NCBI GenBank assembly: GCA_041690995.1
Contig: JBEPVM010000017.1
Span: 1 to 30,355 of the forward strand
Length of the DNA: 30,355 bases
DNA from: UBA4722 sp041690995
Lineage (GTDB): Bacteria > Pseudomonadota > Gammaproteobacteria > DSM-16500
Reading direction: 5' to 3'
Below, piece after piece: positions 1-9,029 of this stretch. The first letter of the stretch is position 1. Each line of letters begins with the position of its first letter. The notes beneath the pieces were generated by a model, which saw nothing but the letters and a program-made list of their open reading frames with translations, was not told the origin of the DNA and did no database searches. Position numbers and translations under genes: made by a program.

Positions 1-150
1 TAAGGTCAGTTTAGCTACATGTCAAAATGGGTTCCCGCCTTCGCGGGAATGACACGCTTTCACAGGAATGACACGCTTTCACGGGAATGACACGCTTTCA
101 CGGGAATGACACACTTTCACGGGAATGACATAGTTAAACGAACGTTCTCA
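1..150 (+). repeat. REP-like hairpin element with internal 19-bp tandem expansion (copy A)
   Basis: The element has a perfect hairpin core, ttcccgc (32-38), loop cttc, gcgggaa (43-49), preceded by gtcaaaatggg and ending in agttaaacgaa followed by attctc-like sequence. Two more copies lie at 26591-26685 (inverted) and 26712-26775. In this copy the right hairpin arm plus its flank has been amplified: units of 19 bp begin at 45, 64, 83 and 102, with a partial fifth at 121. Units 1 and 3 are identical, unit 2 differs in its first base and unit 4 has one change. The 3' end of the neighbouring minus-strand gene, including its stop codon, lies inside the array. Confidence 0.85.
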
Positions 151-2219
151 ATATTTCTGACGAAGGTAATATCCGCCCCATAAAAACGCTTTAAAGCAGA
201 TAGCATCTCTCTTGCGGGTGCTTGTTGGGCAAATGCTGTTCGTAAATCATTCGTCCACTCCCCGCTTTTGAGATTTACCAGGATCGGCATCATCTGATGA
301 ACTGTCTGCGGATAGAGCGCCAACACCCATGACCCATGAAAATCTGCGTATTGCTTACTGGAAAGAATTAAGTCAACCATGCTCTTCCGTATAGTCAGAC
401 GTGTTGTCTCTGGATTAATCTGAAAAAACTTAACCCCTGCAAACATCACTGCACGGGTCTCAGGGTGTACTGAACGAACTGCCTCTGGCGAAAAATCGCT
501 TTCAATGAAGAAATCAGGTTGCTCTAAACCAGCTACTTTTTTTCCTGCTATCACATCACTCAAGGATGTTCCATCACCCTTGTGAGATACAATACCCAGA
601 AAATTTAATACCGTTGGCTTAATATCTAATAAAGAGACAATGCCAGGCATCACAGCCACACGCTGCCCGGGTATACCAAAAAAACGAAATGCCAATACAA
701 TATGATACTGCGACAACCCTAATACATCTGTCCCATGGCCTGCAGATTGGTTCACTCGTTCTTTTGAAAAGGTGGGGGGGTAGAAACGAGGAATAATGCG
801 TTTTAAGTTTTTAACACTTGGCATAAATAAAGCGGACTCTGTAATTCTATCACCACGCAATTCCAGCGCTTCTCCGTGATCTGACAATAAAATTACTATA
901 CTTTTTTCTAATAATTTATTTTGTTTTACTATCCTCAAAAAATCCGCTACTTGTTGGTCTGCTCGATACACTGCATTTTGATAATTATGGAATGAAGAGG
1001 TATTACTGGGGCGACCTGCCCATAAATAAGGATAATGCGGCAAACAAAAATGCACGGCCATAAAAAGCGGTTGATGTCGGGGTTCTGATAACACAGGCCG
1101 CAAAAGATTTAAAAATGAATCGGGATTATAGGTAACAAATGCAGGTCTGTTACCATAACTAAAGGGAAATAAATATCGACCCAATGGCGTATTAACTAAT
1201 AGATTAGAAAAGGGGAAATCATTCAATGTACCTATTAAAAAATCATTAAACCCAATGGGTGGCGTCACAACTTTATCGAACCCAAAATGCTGGTCAATAT
1301 TACTAAACCGTGTTTCATCCGTTGCAAAAATAGTTTTATAACCGTGTTGTCGTAAAATGGCAGGCAATGTCTCTTTTAAATTAAAATGAATGGACTCGCT
1401 CAAATTAAAACGTACGGCATCTTTTTTAGGATAAACACCCGTTAAAATGCTGACCCAGGAAGGATAGGTGCGAGCAAGCGGTGTTAACGCTTCTGAAAAG
1501 ACGGCCGCATGATTTAAAAAGTCATCCATGGCGGGTGTACGTTGATTATCTCCAAAATACCCTAAAAAATCAGGCCTTAATGAATCAACGCCTATGAGAA
1601 TAATATTGGGACGCGCGGAAGTCGCTGCGTTGGCGGCGACTATCGTAATAGGAACCCTCGCGTGCTGAATATATCCAATCATCGCTATGCTTACACAGAT
1701 TAACCCACACACTACTATTTTTTTGCGCTGCATTAAAATAATCATTAACCCTGCAATTGAAAATAAAACAGCTATTCCTAAAATAATTAGCATAGCTATC
1801 AATGCAATGTTGGCTATCTTTTGAGGTAATAAACTGCTAATCAATAATGCAAATTTAGAATCAGGATAAAAATATTGATTCGCTAATAAAACCGTGATAA
1901 TGCCTATTATCCATAATATTAACCCTAATTTTTCTGTTTTTTGAGAAGAGTTCCGTACAGCAATACTGGTTAAACTAGCCATACTCCAAATAAACATCGT
2001 AAACAAAAGATGAAGCATGAGTTGCACAAAAAGAAAATAGGCAAGACTGGGGAATATTTTATGAATAGGTATTTTTAAATGGTCAGAGACCAATTTAAAA
2101 TCCTCTAAATAAAATCCAGATGAATGAATGAAAAAACTGATTTCAACGAAAATAAAAAAAGTGGTTAATAATAGTAAATAGAAAAATAAATGACTTCGAC
2201 TACTTTGAGTGCTTTGCAT
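117..2219 (-). CDS. Membrane-bound alkaline-phosphatase-superfamily (sulfatase-fold) enzyme, LtaS/EptA-like architecture
   Basis: With the ATG at 2217-2219 the protein has 700 residues; a longer TTG start at 2255 would overlap the upstream permease gene by 56 bases. About five membrane segments (near 10-31, 56-78, 98-116, 135-162, 168-184) precede a large extracytoplasmic catalytic domain, the layout of lipoteichoic-acid synthases and lipid A phosphoethanolamine transferases. Likely metal ligands are D212 in VDSLRP, D447-H448 in SDHGE and H495 in AGHG. The sulfatase signature position reads T-Y-P-S, with T251 where true sulfatases have the Cys that becomes formylglycine, so a phosphotransferase or phosphodiesterase is more likely than a sulfatase. 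It is the last gene of the operon and overlaps the permease gene by 20 bases. The last residues (NVRLTMSFP) and the stop are encoded by the repeat element at the window edge, so the original C-terminus may have been replaced. Confidence 0.8.
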   Translation of the reverse strand: MQSTQSSRSHLFFYLLLLTTFFIFVEISFFIHSSGFYLEDFKLVSDHLKIPIHKIFPSLAYFLFVQLMLHLLFTMFIWSMASLTSIAVRNSSQKTEKLGLILWIIGIITVLLANQYFYPDSKFALLISSLLPQKIANIALIAMLIILGIAVLFSIAGLMIILMQRKKIVVCGLICVSIAMIGYIQHARVPITIVAANAATSARPNIILIGVDSLRPDFLGYFGDNQRTPAMDDFLNHAAVFSEALTPLARTYPSWVSILTGVYPKKDAVRFNLSESIHFNLKETLPAILRQHGYKTIFATDETRFSNIDQHFGFDKVVTPPIGFNDFLIGTLNDFPFSNLLVNTPLGRYLFPFSYGNRPAFVTYNPDSFLNLLRPVLSEPRHQPLFMAVHFCLPHYPYLWAGRPSNTSSFHNYQNAVYRADQQVADFLRIVKQNKLLEKSIVILLSDHGEALELRGDRITESALFMPSVKNLKRIIPRFYPPTFSKERVNQSAGHGTDVLGLSQYHIVLAFRFFGIPGQRVAVMPGIVSLLDIKPTVLNFLGIVSHKGDGTSLSDVIAGKKVAGLEQPDFFIESDFSPEAVRSVHPETRAVMFAGVKFFQINPETTRLTIRKSMVDLILSSKQYADFHGSWVLALYPQTVHQMMPILVNLKSGEWTNDLRTAFAQQAPAREMLSALKRFYGADITFVRNIENVRLTMSFP

Positions 2220-3015
2220 TTTTTTTCTCAAACGAACTGAATAAGTAAATAACAAAAACTAATGTACTAATCCAAAAACTGATAGGCCAGTCAGTGATAT
2301 AAGACAAACCAATTCCCATCCACACCATCCCTACCGCCAACACTACGCTGGTGACAATGCCGCTCCAGAAATGGTTTGTCCACTGAACCGCTATCGCCGC
2401 AGGGCCAATCAAGAGTGTAAATACAAGAAAAATACCTACTACTTGACTTGCCAATGTCACTGCTACTGATATCATCCCCATAAAAATAATGGCTAGCCAA
2501 AATAAAGAAATACCTTTTGCTTCTGCCAATTCTGGCTCTAAACTCGCAAATAATAAACGCTTGGCGATCAGGGCAATAGCTAATAAACTGATCATCGTTA
2601 CCCAAAACATTATTTTCAAATCATGATTGGAGACACCTAACAAATTTCCAAATAAAATAATCGAGGCTTGCCCTGCATAACCATGATAAAAATGTAAAAA
2701 TAATGTTCCTAACCCTAAACTAAACGATAATATGATTCCAATCACCATATCACTTTTATAAATTCGATTGCCTAACGCCCCGATACCCATTGCCGCAGCC
2801 AGGGTTAATAATAACTGGCCTGTCATGGGAGATAAAGCCACAAGCAATGCGCCGCTCGCGCCTGCGAACCCAATATGTCCTAAGGCATGCGCTGCAAAAC
2901 TCAAATTTCGAAGAATCACAAAGTAACCCACAACGCCTGCAAGAATAGCGGCAAGTGTCCCTGCGATAAACGCATGGGTCATAAAATCATACGAGAGTAT
3001 AGAAAAATTAATCAT
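2200..3015 (-). CDS. Zinc/manganese-type ABC transporter permease (ABC-3 family, ZnuB-like)
   Basis: Hydrophobic protein of 271 residues with about seven to eight membrane segments, matching the ABC-3 metal permease family in length and in the central glycine-rich stretch around residues 45-60 (LGHIGFAGASGALL). It forms the inner-membrane channel for the metal delivered by the adjacent binding protein. The ATG at 3013-3015 overlaps the ATPase stop by 8 bases, so translation is probably coupled; a GTG at 3033 is possible but would add a charged stretch (RSRII). The metal specificity (Zn, Mn or Fe) cannot be read from the permease. Confidence 0.88.
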   Translation of the reverse strand: MINFSILSYDFMTHAFIAGTLAAILAGVVGYFVILRNLSFAAHALGHIGFAGASGALLVALSPMTGQLLLTLAAAMGIGALGNRIYKSDMVIGIILSFSLGLGTLFLHFYHGYAGQASIILFGNLLGVSNHDLKIMFWVTMISLLAIALIAKRLLFASLEPELAEAKGISLFWLAIIFMGMISVAVTLASQVVGIFLVFTLLIGPAAIAVQWTNHFWSGIVTSVVLAVGMVWMGIGLSYITDWPISFWISTLVFVIYLFSSFEKKNAKHSK

Positions 3016-3796
3016 GATGATGCGCGACCTCACCTATTATATTTTGCCCGTAACCTAACACAAATAATCTATTATCCAGAGGGATGACTTCAATACGGGT
3101 ATCATAAAGCGCACTCAGCGCCGTACTTGTCATCACGTCATCTATCCTACCAATTAAGCATTGGCCTTTTGCAAAAAATAAAACACGATTCATCACTTTT
3201 AATAAAGGATTAGGATCATGTGCTGTAAATAAAATAGTGATATTTAATTTTGTTTGTATCTCATGGAGTAACTGAATAAATATTTCTTGATAATGGGGAT
3301 CTAAATTCGACATAGGTTCATCTAATAACAAAATACGGGGTTCATTTAATAACGCTTGCGCTAAATACACGCGCTGTTTTTCTCCGCCTGAAAGCTGGTG
3401 AAAAGGTCTATCGGCATAAGAGAATGCTTCAACCAATTCTAATACTTTTTGTATCGCCATTTTTTGTGAACGAGAGGACAGGGGCAACCCATAACGAGTT
3501 CCTTGATAAGTGGCATCTAAAATAGCTCGGCTTGTTAAATGAATCGCGGTGCGTCCAGTACGCGTTTGGGGGATATAACCTGCCTGAATAAGCCCATCGC
3601 ATGGCTTGTTGCCCAACACTGAAAGAGCACCTTTTAAGGGTATAATAAGCCCTAATATCGCTCGCAAGAATGTACTTTTGCCAGACCCATTCGGCCCAAA
3701 AATACCAATAAATTCACCCTGCTCTATTGTAAGATTAATATGGGATACTAAAATCCGCTCGCCAAACCCGAGTGTGAGATTCTCTGCGACAATCAC
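3008..3796 (-). CDS. Metal ABC transporter ATP-binding protein (ZnuC-like)
   Basis: ATPase subunit of 262 residues that powers import of a divalent metal. Walker A is GPNGSGKST near residues 34-42, the ABC signature is LSGGEKQR and Walker B is ILLLDEP, followed by SNLDPH; the switch histidine lies in FTAHDPN. All catalytic motifs are intact. The start is GTG at 3796, overlapping the binding-protein stop in a GTGA arrangement, which indicates tight coupling. The C-terminus carries three histidines (AHHHD), a possible metal-contact tail, but this is speculation. It belongs to the same transcript as the binding protein and permease. Confidence 0.92.
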   Translation of the reverse strand: MIVAENLTLGFGERILVSHINLTIEQGEFIGIFGPNGSGKSTFLRAILGLIIPLKGALSVLGNKPCDGLIQAGYIPQTRTGRTAIHLTSRAILDATYQGTRYGLPLSSRSQKMAIQKVLELVEAFSYADRPFHQLSGGEKQRVYLAQALLNEPRILLLDEPMSNLDPHYQEIFIQLLHEIQTKLNITILFTAHDPNPLLKVMNRVLFFAKGQCLIGRIDDVMTSTALSALYDTRIEVIPLDNRLFVLGYGQNIIGEVAHHHD

Positions 3797-4677
3797 TGCT
3801 TTAAACTCCCTCTTAGTTCACTCAATTGACTTATCATCCACTGAATATAGGTTGTATGACTGGGCAACATTTCACTCACACCCACAGACGGAATTTTTTG
3901 TTTGTTCGCAATCGTTAACATCTGCTTAACCGCAGGATTAATCACTTGTTTATTAAAAATAATCACGCGTACAGCATGCTGATAAAGTTTTTTTTGGAAT
4001 TCTTTTATTTGAGAAATAGTCGGTGGAATATCATTCATCATACTCAATTGAAACTCTTGTCCATACATCAGAAGTCCTAAACTCTCTGCCATATAGTTAA
4101 AAACAGACTCGGTTGCAATCACAGGTGTATTTTTAAATTTTTGTTTCATCTGTTTGATTGTTTCAAAAATAAGTTGGTATTTTTGATGAAAAATTTCTAA
4201 TTGTTTTTGATAGTAGGCTTCGTGCTGAGAATCAAGCTGAATATAAAGACGCACTAATGCTTGAGCGAATCGAGGAATGGTTTCTGGTTTATACCAAATA
4301 TGGGGATTTTCGCCTTTTTTGATACCCATCAATTCTGCTATCACAATCGTATTTCTATTTTTCTGCCCTTGAATCCCTAAAAGCGAATTCATCCAAGGAT
4401 CATAATCCGCCCCGTTATAAATAATAATATTGGCTTTTGCCAACGCACGCGCAGTGCCAGGGCTTGTGGTAAATAAATGAGGATCTTGATTAGGATTATT
4501 AATAATATTCGTTACATCCACGTAAGGACCGCCGAGTTCTTTAGCAATTTCACCATACATGTTTTCCGCCGCCGCTACATAAATAACAGATGTATTTCCA
4601 CAAAAACCTTTTGTACATAAGCTATAAGCATATATACACAATGCAATACATAAAAAGACCCTTATTTTTTTATCCAT
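3793..4677 (-). CDS. Periplasmic metal-binding protein of ABC transporter (ZnuA/TroA family)
   Basis: Solute-binding protein of 294 residues with an N-terminal signal peptide (hydrophobic segment to about residue 26). It should capture a divalent metal in the periplasm for the two downstream subunits. Candidate ligands in family order are H67 (DPHLF), H126 (NPHIW), E190 (ATESVF) and a C-terminal acidic residue around E269. A glutamate rather than a histidine at the third position and the absence of the His/Asp-rich loop of classical ZnuA leave manganese or iron open as substrates. It starts 8 bases after the hpt stop, so it is very likely cotranscribed with hpt. No Zur- or Fur-like operator was recognised. 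Confidence 0.85.
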   Translation of the reverse strand: MDKKIRVFLCIALCIYAYSLCTKGFCGNTSVIYVAAAENMYGEIAKELGGPYVDVTNIINNPNQDPHLFTTSPGTARALAKANIIIYNGADYDPWMNSLLGIQGQKNRNTIVIAELMGIKKGENPHIWYKPETIPRFAQALVRLYIQLDSQHEAYYQKQLEIFHQKYQLIFETIKQMKQKFKNTPVIATESVFNYMAESLGLLMYGQEFQLSMMNDIPPTISQIKEFQKKLYQHAVRVIIFNKQVINPAVKQMLTIANKQKIPSVGVSEMLPSHTTYIQWMISQLSELRGSLKQ

Positions 4678-4685
4678 GAAATTAA

Positions 4686-5240
4686 CTACCCTATTCCTTC
4701 ATGCTCTTTTGCAACTGCATAAATCCCCGGCGCATTGCGTAAATAACCTTTATAGTCAAGCCCAAAGCCAAATAAAAAACGATCTTCCGCATCAAGCCCC
4801 ACAAAATCAGGATGAAAATTAACACCTGGCTCTCTTTCTCGAAGTTTATTAACAATCACTGCGGAATACACTTTTTTAGCGCCTGCCTGATGACAATAAT
4901 CTATAATCGCGGATAGAGTTAAACCACCATCCATCACATCATCGACCAATAAAATAGTACGGTCTTTTAATAATTGTCGTGGTTCAACCAGCCAATGCAA
5001 ATCACCTCCACGTATTTCATTTCGATACCGTGTGGCATGAATGTAATCTACTTCCAAGGGAAAATTTAACCGTGTGAGTAAATGCCCGCCAGGAATTAAC
5101 GCGCCCACCATCACACACATCACTAATGGGTTTTTATCTTTTAATTGAGATGTGATCTCCCCTGCCATCTTGTCTAAGGCTTGTTCCACTGTTTTTAAAT
5201 CATAAAGGCAGTCCGCCTTGTCAAAAATAGTTTGAATCAT
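4686..5240 (-). CDS. hpt: Hypoxanthine-guanine phosphoribosyltransferase
   Basis: Purine salvage enzyme of 184 residues that joins hypoxanthine or guanine to PRPP to give IMP or GMP in the cytoplasm. The PRPP-binding loop ILLVDDVMDGGLT is clear, as is the catalytic-loop region following EVDYIHATRYR, and the C-terminal DFVGLDAEDRFLFGFGLDY is characteristic of this proteobacterial subfamily. The ATG at 5238-5240 is chosen because the 17-codon upstream extension would cover a TATAAT box at 5281-5286 and has no family support. It is the first gene of the metal-transport operon, an unusual pairing of purine salvage with metal uptake. Confidence 0.9.
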   Translation of the reverse strand: MIQTIFDKADCLYDLKTVEQALDKMAGEITSQLKDKNPLVMCVMVGALIPGGHLLTRLNFPLEVDYIHATRYRNEIRGGDLHWLVEPRQLLKDRTILLVDDVMDGGLTLSAIIDYCHQAGAKKVYSAVIVNKLREREPGVNFHPDFVGLDAEDRFLFGFGLDYKGYLRNAPGIYAVAKEHEGIG

Positions 5241-5280
5241 GTTTTTTCTCGTATGGTAAACAGGATGAATAACCCTTGGA

Positions 5281-5286
5281 ATTATA
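5281..5286 (-). promoter_or_regulatory. Candidate -10 box for hpt/metal-transport operon
   Basis: TATAAT on the minus strand, 40 bases upstream of the hpt ATG; the -35 region is poor. It lies in the 118-base divergent gap between hpt and the ankyrin gene. Confidence 0.35.
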
Positions 5287-5409
5287 TACAAAAAACGGGT
5301 AAAAAATACTTAAAATCAATCCATATCCTATAAAACATCCAGATTGGCATTTAAAAGAACAAAATGATAGAATACACCCCAGCAGTTAATAATTGCACTC
5401 AATAGACTT

Positions 5410-8400
5410 ATGCCAGTCCCAGAAAACTTAGAAGGAACAGTTTTATTACCAAGAGCTTTTGAGCCTGCTCTCTTGCCAGTCATTGACACGAACTGGTGTG
5501 CCCATGTTTTATATCAAGGAGAACTTCCCGAATATGCCTTGGAAGGTTTAAGAGGAACGATCAAGCCCAAAAAAGAAGGTGATCTGGAAGACGAATCAAA
5601 TACTTTTTCTGAAGCAGAAAAAGTCATACTTGAAAAATTTAATGGTCAATTCAGGCTGCTTATTAAGAACATACTCTCTCAATGCGCAGCACTCCAAATC
5701 CGGCCTGATTATGTAGAAAATTTAACCCATTTCAGGGAATACTATTGCAGCAGAACTTTTTATATAAACCAATCATTTCATTTTTATACTCAAATCAAGC
5801 AGTCTCTCGAAGTAATCGCATACAATCTAACAACTAACACTCTTCTCAATGACGCTGAAAAAAAATATATTATGGAAGATATGCTGTCTGAGATAGCAAA
5901 TTGCGGGCCAGGTGTATATCGACATGTTGAAACGGCAAAAATAAATATATCCAGCGATGAAACAATTCCTGCATGGCTTGCCAGGTTCAGATTAAGGATC
6001 ATTAAAAACCTGGCAAGTATTAAGTCTCCAGGAGATCCGCATGTTGAACAGTTATATTTGATACATGCTAACCAGTTTGAATGGAATCCCTATGGCTTCG
6101 AGAAAGTATCTGCCGTCCAGGAAACACATGTAAATTTAAGTTATCTGTCAACAGAAGAAAATCTAAAAAAATTTAGAACCGATTTTTTTATACTTTATAA
6201 TCCAATCACTATCATAACAGAGCTTGCAACTACCTTACATCAGCGCATTACAGAAAGATTCCGAAAAAAACGCGCTGAGTCAAACAAAGAAGAAAACGAA
6301 AAACAAGACGCTCCCGAAAATATTCTTACACTAACTGGCTCTCCAGCATTTGCTGATTTTTTTGCAGGCATACCTATCAATCACAATGGTTTGGAGATTT
6401 CTGATATATTTAATGAAAGCCACGACTCTACCCTTGAATCATTCATCTATACTGACATACCTCTTTCTTTAAAGTCTGTCCTTGAATTAATACAATCTAT
6501 GACAACTGCTTTTGCACTGAAAGGAACAAATTTTTTCGAAACATACTGTAATGACAATTATACTTTAGTCGCGGATTATCCTGATCTTTGTTATCAACAC
6601 AGTTCGGAAGAAAAACCGCCACTAGAATCTACCCAGAATGCGTTAGAATGGATAAAAACAAAGAATGTCCCTTTAAACCATAACCTATTTATGATGTTTT
6701 ATCAGGACGGAATAAGAGATTTTTCTCATTGTATTTTGGATGCAATAGATTTTTCTCCATGTGATATGGAAATATTAAGGTTTGAAAATGCTACATTTTA
6801 TAATCAAGAAGTCACACTATGTCAGTTTATATTTTTATTCAAATGCAAAGCTCGGGTATTACAGTTTGTAGAAAAAAAGGTAACTGATGATAAGTTATTC
6901 AACGAAATAGGTACTATTTTAGAAACATCCTCTCCTGCTGATAAAGGCATTCTATTGTTTTATGCTGTACCTCTTAACAAATCAGAACTCATTGCACTGT
7001 TATTACAAGCAGGCGCTGATGCAAGCGAACAAAGCTCCTATGGATTCACAGCAATGCATGTTGCTGCACTATTAAAAAATTGGGAATGCGTTAAAGCATT
7101 TGCCAAGGAAAAACCAGATAAAAATAATGCCTATCAATATGGTGCGGCATTAACATTAGCTGCGGCAACTAATCAATGGGATGTAGTACAAATATTAATA
7201 AAAGCGAACGCTTTTCCAAATTGGCACGTTTTAGATCATGATAACCAAACCGCCTTACATTTTGCGATACTTGAAAACAAGGCAGACATGGTACAGATGT
7301 TATTAAATGCAGGCGCTGATGCAAGCTTACAAGACTCTAATGGACACACGGCGATACAGATTGCCGCGGTAGGGCGAAAGTGGGAATGTGTCAAAGCATT
7401 TGCTACTCAAAAAACAGATGCAAATGATAGTTCTCGCTATGATTCAGTGTTACTAATGGCTGCAAAAATGAATCTGCTGGATGTAGTAAAAATATTAATA
7501 AATGATGCTGGCGCCTCCCTGAGACAGGGGGATCAGAACGACTACAACAGAACCGCTTTACACTTTGCCGCGTACCACAACAATGTTGATATGGCACGGG
7601 TATTAATAAATGCAGGCTTTGATGCAAGCTTACAAGACTCTGAAGGGCGCACAGCAATAGACATTGCAGCAAATTTAGGGAATTGGAACTACATTAAAGC
7701 AGCATCTACCATGAAAAAATCAGATAAAAATGATAGTTTGCACTATGGCAGAGCATTGGCAATAGCTGTGCATAGAAATCAGCCTGATGTGGTAAAAGTA
7801 CTAATAAATGCTTATGCTCCTATACATTGGCATGCTAGAGCTCATAATAACCAAACCCCTCTCCATTTTGCAGCGATTAAAAACAATGTAGCCATGGTAC
7901 AAATGTTATTAGCTGCAGGCGCGAACGCACAGCTACAAGACTCTGATGGAAAGACAGCCCTAGACCTTGCTACAGAAAAAAATTACCAAGAATGCGCTCG
8001 GACATTATCAACACATTCAAATAGCCCGGGTCTTAAACAGTTATATATTCGACTAAATTACAGGTTTTCACCCGATATAGAAAGATCTTTAAAAACAGCT
8101 TTTTTAAATTTTTATACCGCTTTGGAAAATGATTCTTCGACAGCCCAAGAAACTAAAGATATTATAAATAATCATTTTTCTAGTCTTGTAGCTTCGGAGG
8201 ACAACCACACAATCATACAAAAAATTCTTTGCTCTAAGAATGATCTTCAAAAAAAATTAAAAGGAAACCCTCCAATGTCCCCCGCCCTGCAAACCGCTTT
8301 AGGCGTTTTTTTTGGGGCTCTTACTTGCATTTTAATCGCTGGTAGTGGCGCACTCTTTGCTGACACAGGGTTAGGAATGATGGCTCTTGGGGGTGCTACA

Positions 8401-8508
8401 TTTTTTTATAGAGGTTATAAGAAGAAAGAAGAATACTATAAAAAAGAACAGCAAAAAAAAGAACTTATTGAAAATATATTCCCAAAGCTTAACCTGGCTC
8501 CTTCTTAA
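5410..8508 (+). CDS. Ankyrin-repeat protein with C-terminal membrane hairpin; candidate secreted effector
   Basis: Protein of 1032 residues. Residues 1 to about 500 show no domain I recognise. From about 515 to 875 there are ankyrin repeats arranged as roughly 100-residue super-repeats: the AGADAS-type motif recurs at DNA positions 7009, 7309, 7612 and 7915, spacings of 300, 303 and 303 bases, each block holding about three ankyrin units (TALHFA, DMVQMLLNAG). Residues about 960-1003 form two hydrophobic segments, consistent with a membrane hairpin, and the last 30 residues are rich in Lys and Glu (KKKEEYYKKEQQKKEL). Ankyrin proteins with such tails are common among Dot/Icm type IV effectors of Legionella and Coxiella; delivery to a host is inference. 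No strong ribosome-binding site precedes the ATG at 5410. It is transcribed divergently from hpt. Confidence 0.82.
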   Translation: MPVPENLEGTVLLPRAFEPALLPVIDTNWCAHVLYQGELPEYALEGLRGTIKPKKEGDLEDESNTFSEAEKVILEKFNGQFRLLIKNILSQCAALQIRPDYVENLTHFREYYCSRTFYINQSFHFYTQIKQSLEVIAYNLTTNTLLNDAEKKYIMEDMLSEIANCGPGVYRHVETAKINISSDETIPAWLARFRLRIIKNLASIKSPGDPHVEQLYLIHANQFEWNPYGFEKVSAVQETHVNLSYLSTEENLKKFRTDFFILYNPITIITELATTLHQRITERFRKKRAESNKEENEKQDAPENILTLTGSPAFADFFAGIPINHNGLEISDIFNESHDSTLESFIYTDIPLSLKSVLELIQSMTTAFALKGTNFFETYCNDNYTLVADYPDLCYQHSSEEKPPLESTQNALEWIKTKNVPLNHNLFMMFYQDGIRDFSHCILDAIDFSPCDMEILRFENATFYNQEVTLCQFIFLFKCKARVLQFVEKKVTDDKLFNEIGTILETSSPADKGILLFYAVPLNKSELIALLLQAGADASEQSSYGFTAMHVAALLKNWECVKAFAKEKPDKNNAYQYGAALTLAAATNQWDVVQILIKANAFPNWHVLDHDNQTALHFAILENKADMVQMLLNAGADASLQDSNGHTAIQIAAVGRKWECVKAFATQKTDANDSSRYDSVLLMAAKMNLLDVVKILINDAGASLRQGDQNDYNRTALHFAAYHNNVDMARVLINAGFDASLQDSEGRTAIDIAANLGNWNYIKAASTMKKSDKNDSLHYGRALAIAVHRNQPDVVKVLINAYAPIHWHARAHNNQTPLHFAAIKNNVAMVQMLLAAGANAQLQDSDGKTALDLATEKNYQECARTLSTHSNSPGLKQLYIRLNYRFSPDIERSLKTAFLNFYTALENDSSTAQETKDIINNHFSSLVASEDNHTIIQKILCSKNDLQKKLKGNPPMSPALQTALGVFFGALTCILIAGSGALFADTGLGMMALGGATFFYRGYKKKEEYYKKEQQKKELIENIFPKLNLAPS

Positions 8509-8546
8509 ACTAAAAAAATGAGAACTAATTAGATGAATTAAGCTCT

Positions 8547-9026
8547 CTATTTTTTAAAAAGGGCAACTTCTTTCTTTGCCTCCTTTACTAAGCTTTTCCA
8601 ATCGTTTGGCGGGTGTCCTTTGCCTAACATTTTTTTAAATACAGTATAAGCATCTGATTTGCTATTGTAAGCCCGCTTTGTATCTTCATCATTAATCCAT
8701 GCGTATACGATTATCTTGCTTTCAAAATGGTACCTAAAAAATAATCGGTATTGCTGAAAAAACTTGGCTCGAAACCAGTGCTTGTAATCATCACCCAAAG
8801 CAGATCCTTGTCGATATTCTGGTAAAGTAGGGTCTTCTGGTATTTTTTGAAAAATTAATTTAATAATAGCTGCTAAACGTTTCGTTGAATTTTTCTCTTT
8901 ATAATGGGCAGAATTTTTTCTTTGATGCTTTTTAACTTCCATCACTAAACTTTCAAGTTGCTCCAAAAACAAAGGATGCGCCAGCAGACACCACCCCTTG
9001 ACAACAAGTTCTTTTGGTATTGACAA
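8547..9026 (-). CDS. yhaV: YhaV-family ribonuclease toxin
   Basis: Toxin of 159 residues closely resembling E. coli YhaV (154 residues), a translation-dependent mRNA endonuclease. Conserved blocks are GWCLLAHPLF at the N-terminus, YRLFFRY, WINDEDTKRAY and the C-terminal DAYTVFKKMLGKGHPP. The start appears to be TTG at 9024-9026, three bases after the antitoxin stop; the next ATG would remove the conserved N-terminal block. A weak start directly after the antitoxin gene fits the need to keep toxin below antitoxin. The gene ends 38 bases from the convergent ankyrin gene. Confidence 0.93.
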   Translation of the reverse strand: MSIPKELVVKGWCLLAHPLFLEQLESLVMEVKKHQRKNSAHYKEKNSTKRLAAIIKLIFQKIPEDPTLPEYRQGSALGDDYKHWFRAKFFQQYRLFFRYHFESKIIVYAWINDEDTKRAYNSKSDAYTVFKKMLGKGHPPNDWKSLVKEAKKEVALFKK

Positions 9027-9029
9027 AAG

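Noticed and set aside
45..130. CRISPR-like array
   Set aside because: The 19-bp units are directly adjacent with no spacers, so this is a tandem repeat.
117..2219. Classical Cys-type arylsulfatase
   Set aside because: The nucleophile position is Thr in T-Y-P-S, and five membrane segments precede the domain, so a phosphotransferase-type enzyme is more likely.
2291..2605. 104-codon open frame inside the permease gene
   Set aside because: It overlaps a well-supported membrane protein in another frame and shows no conserved domain.
3606..3929. 107-codon plus-strand frame opposite the ABC ATPase
   Set aside because: It is antisense to the Walker A region and has no independent evidence.
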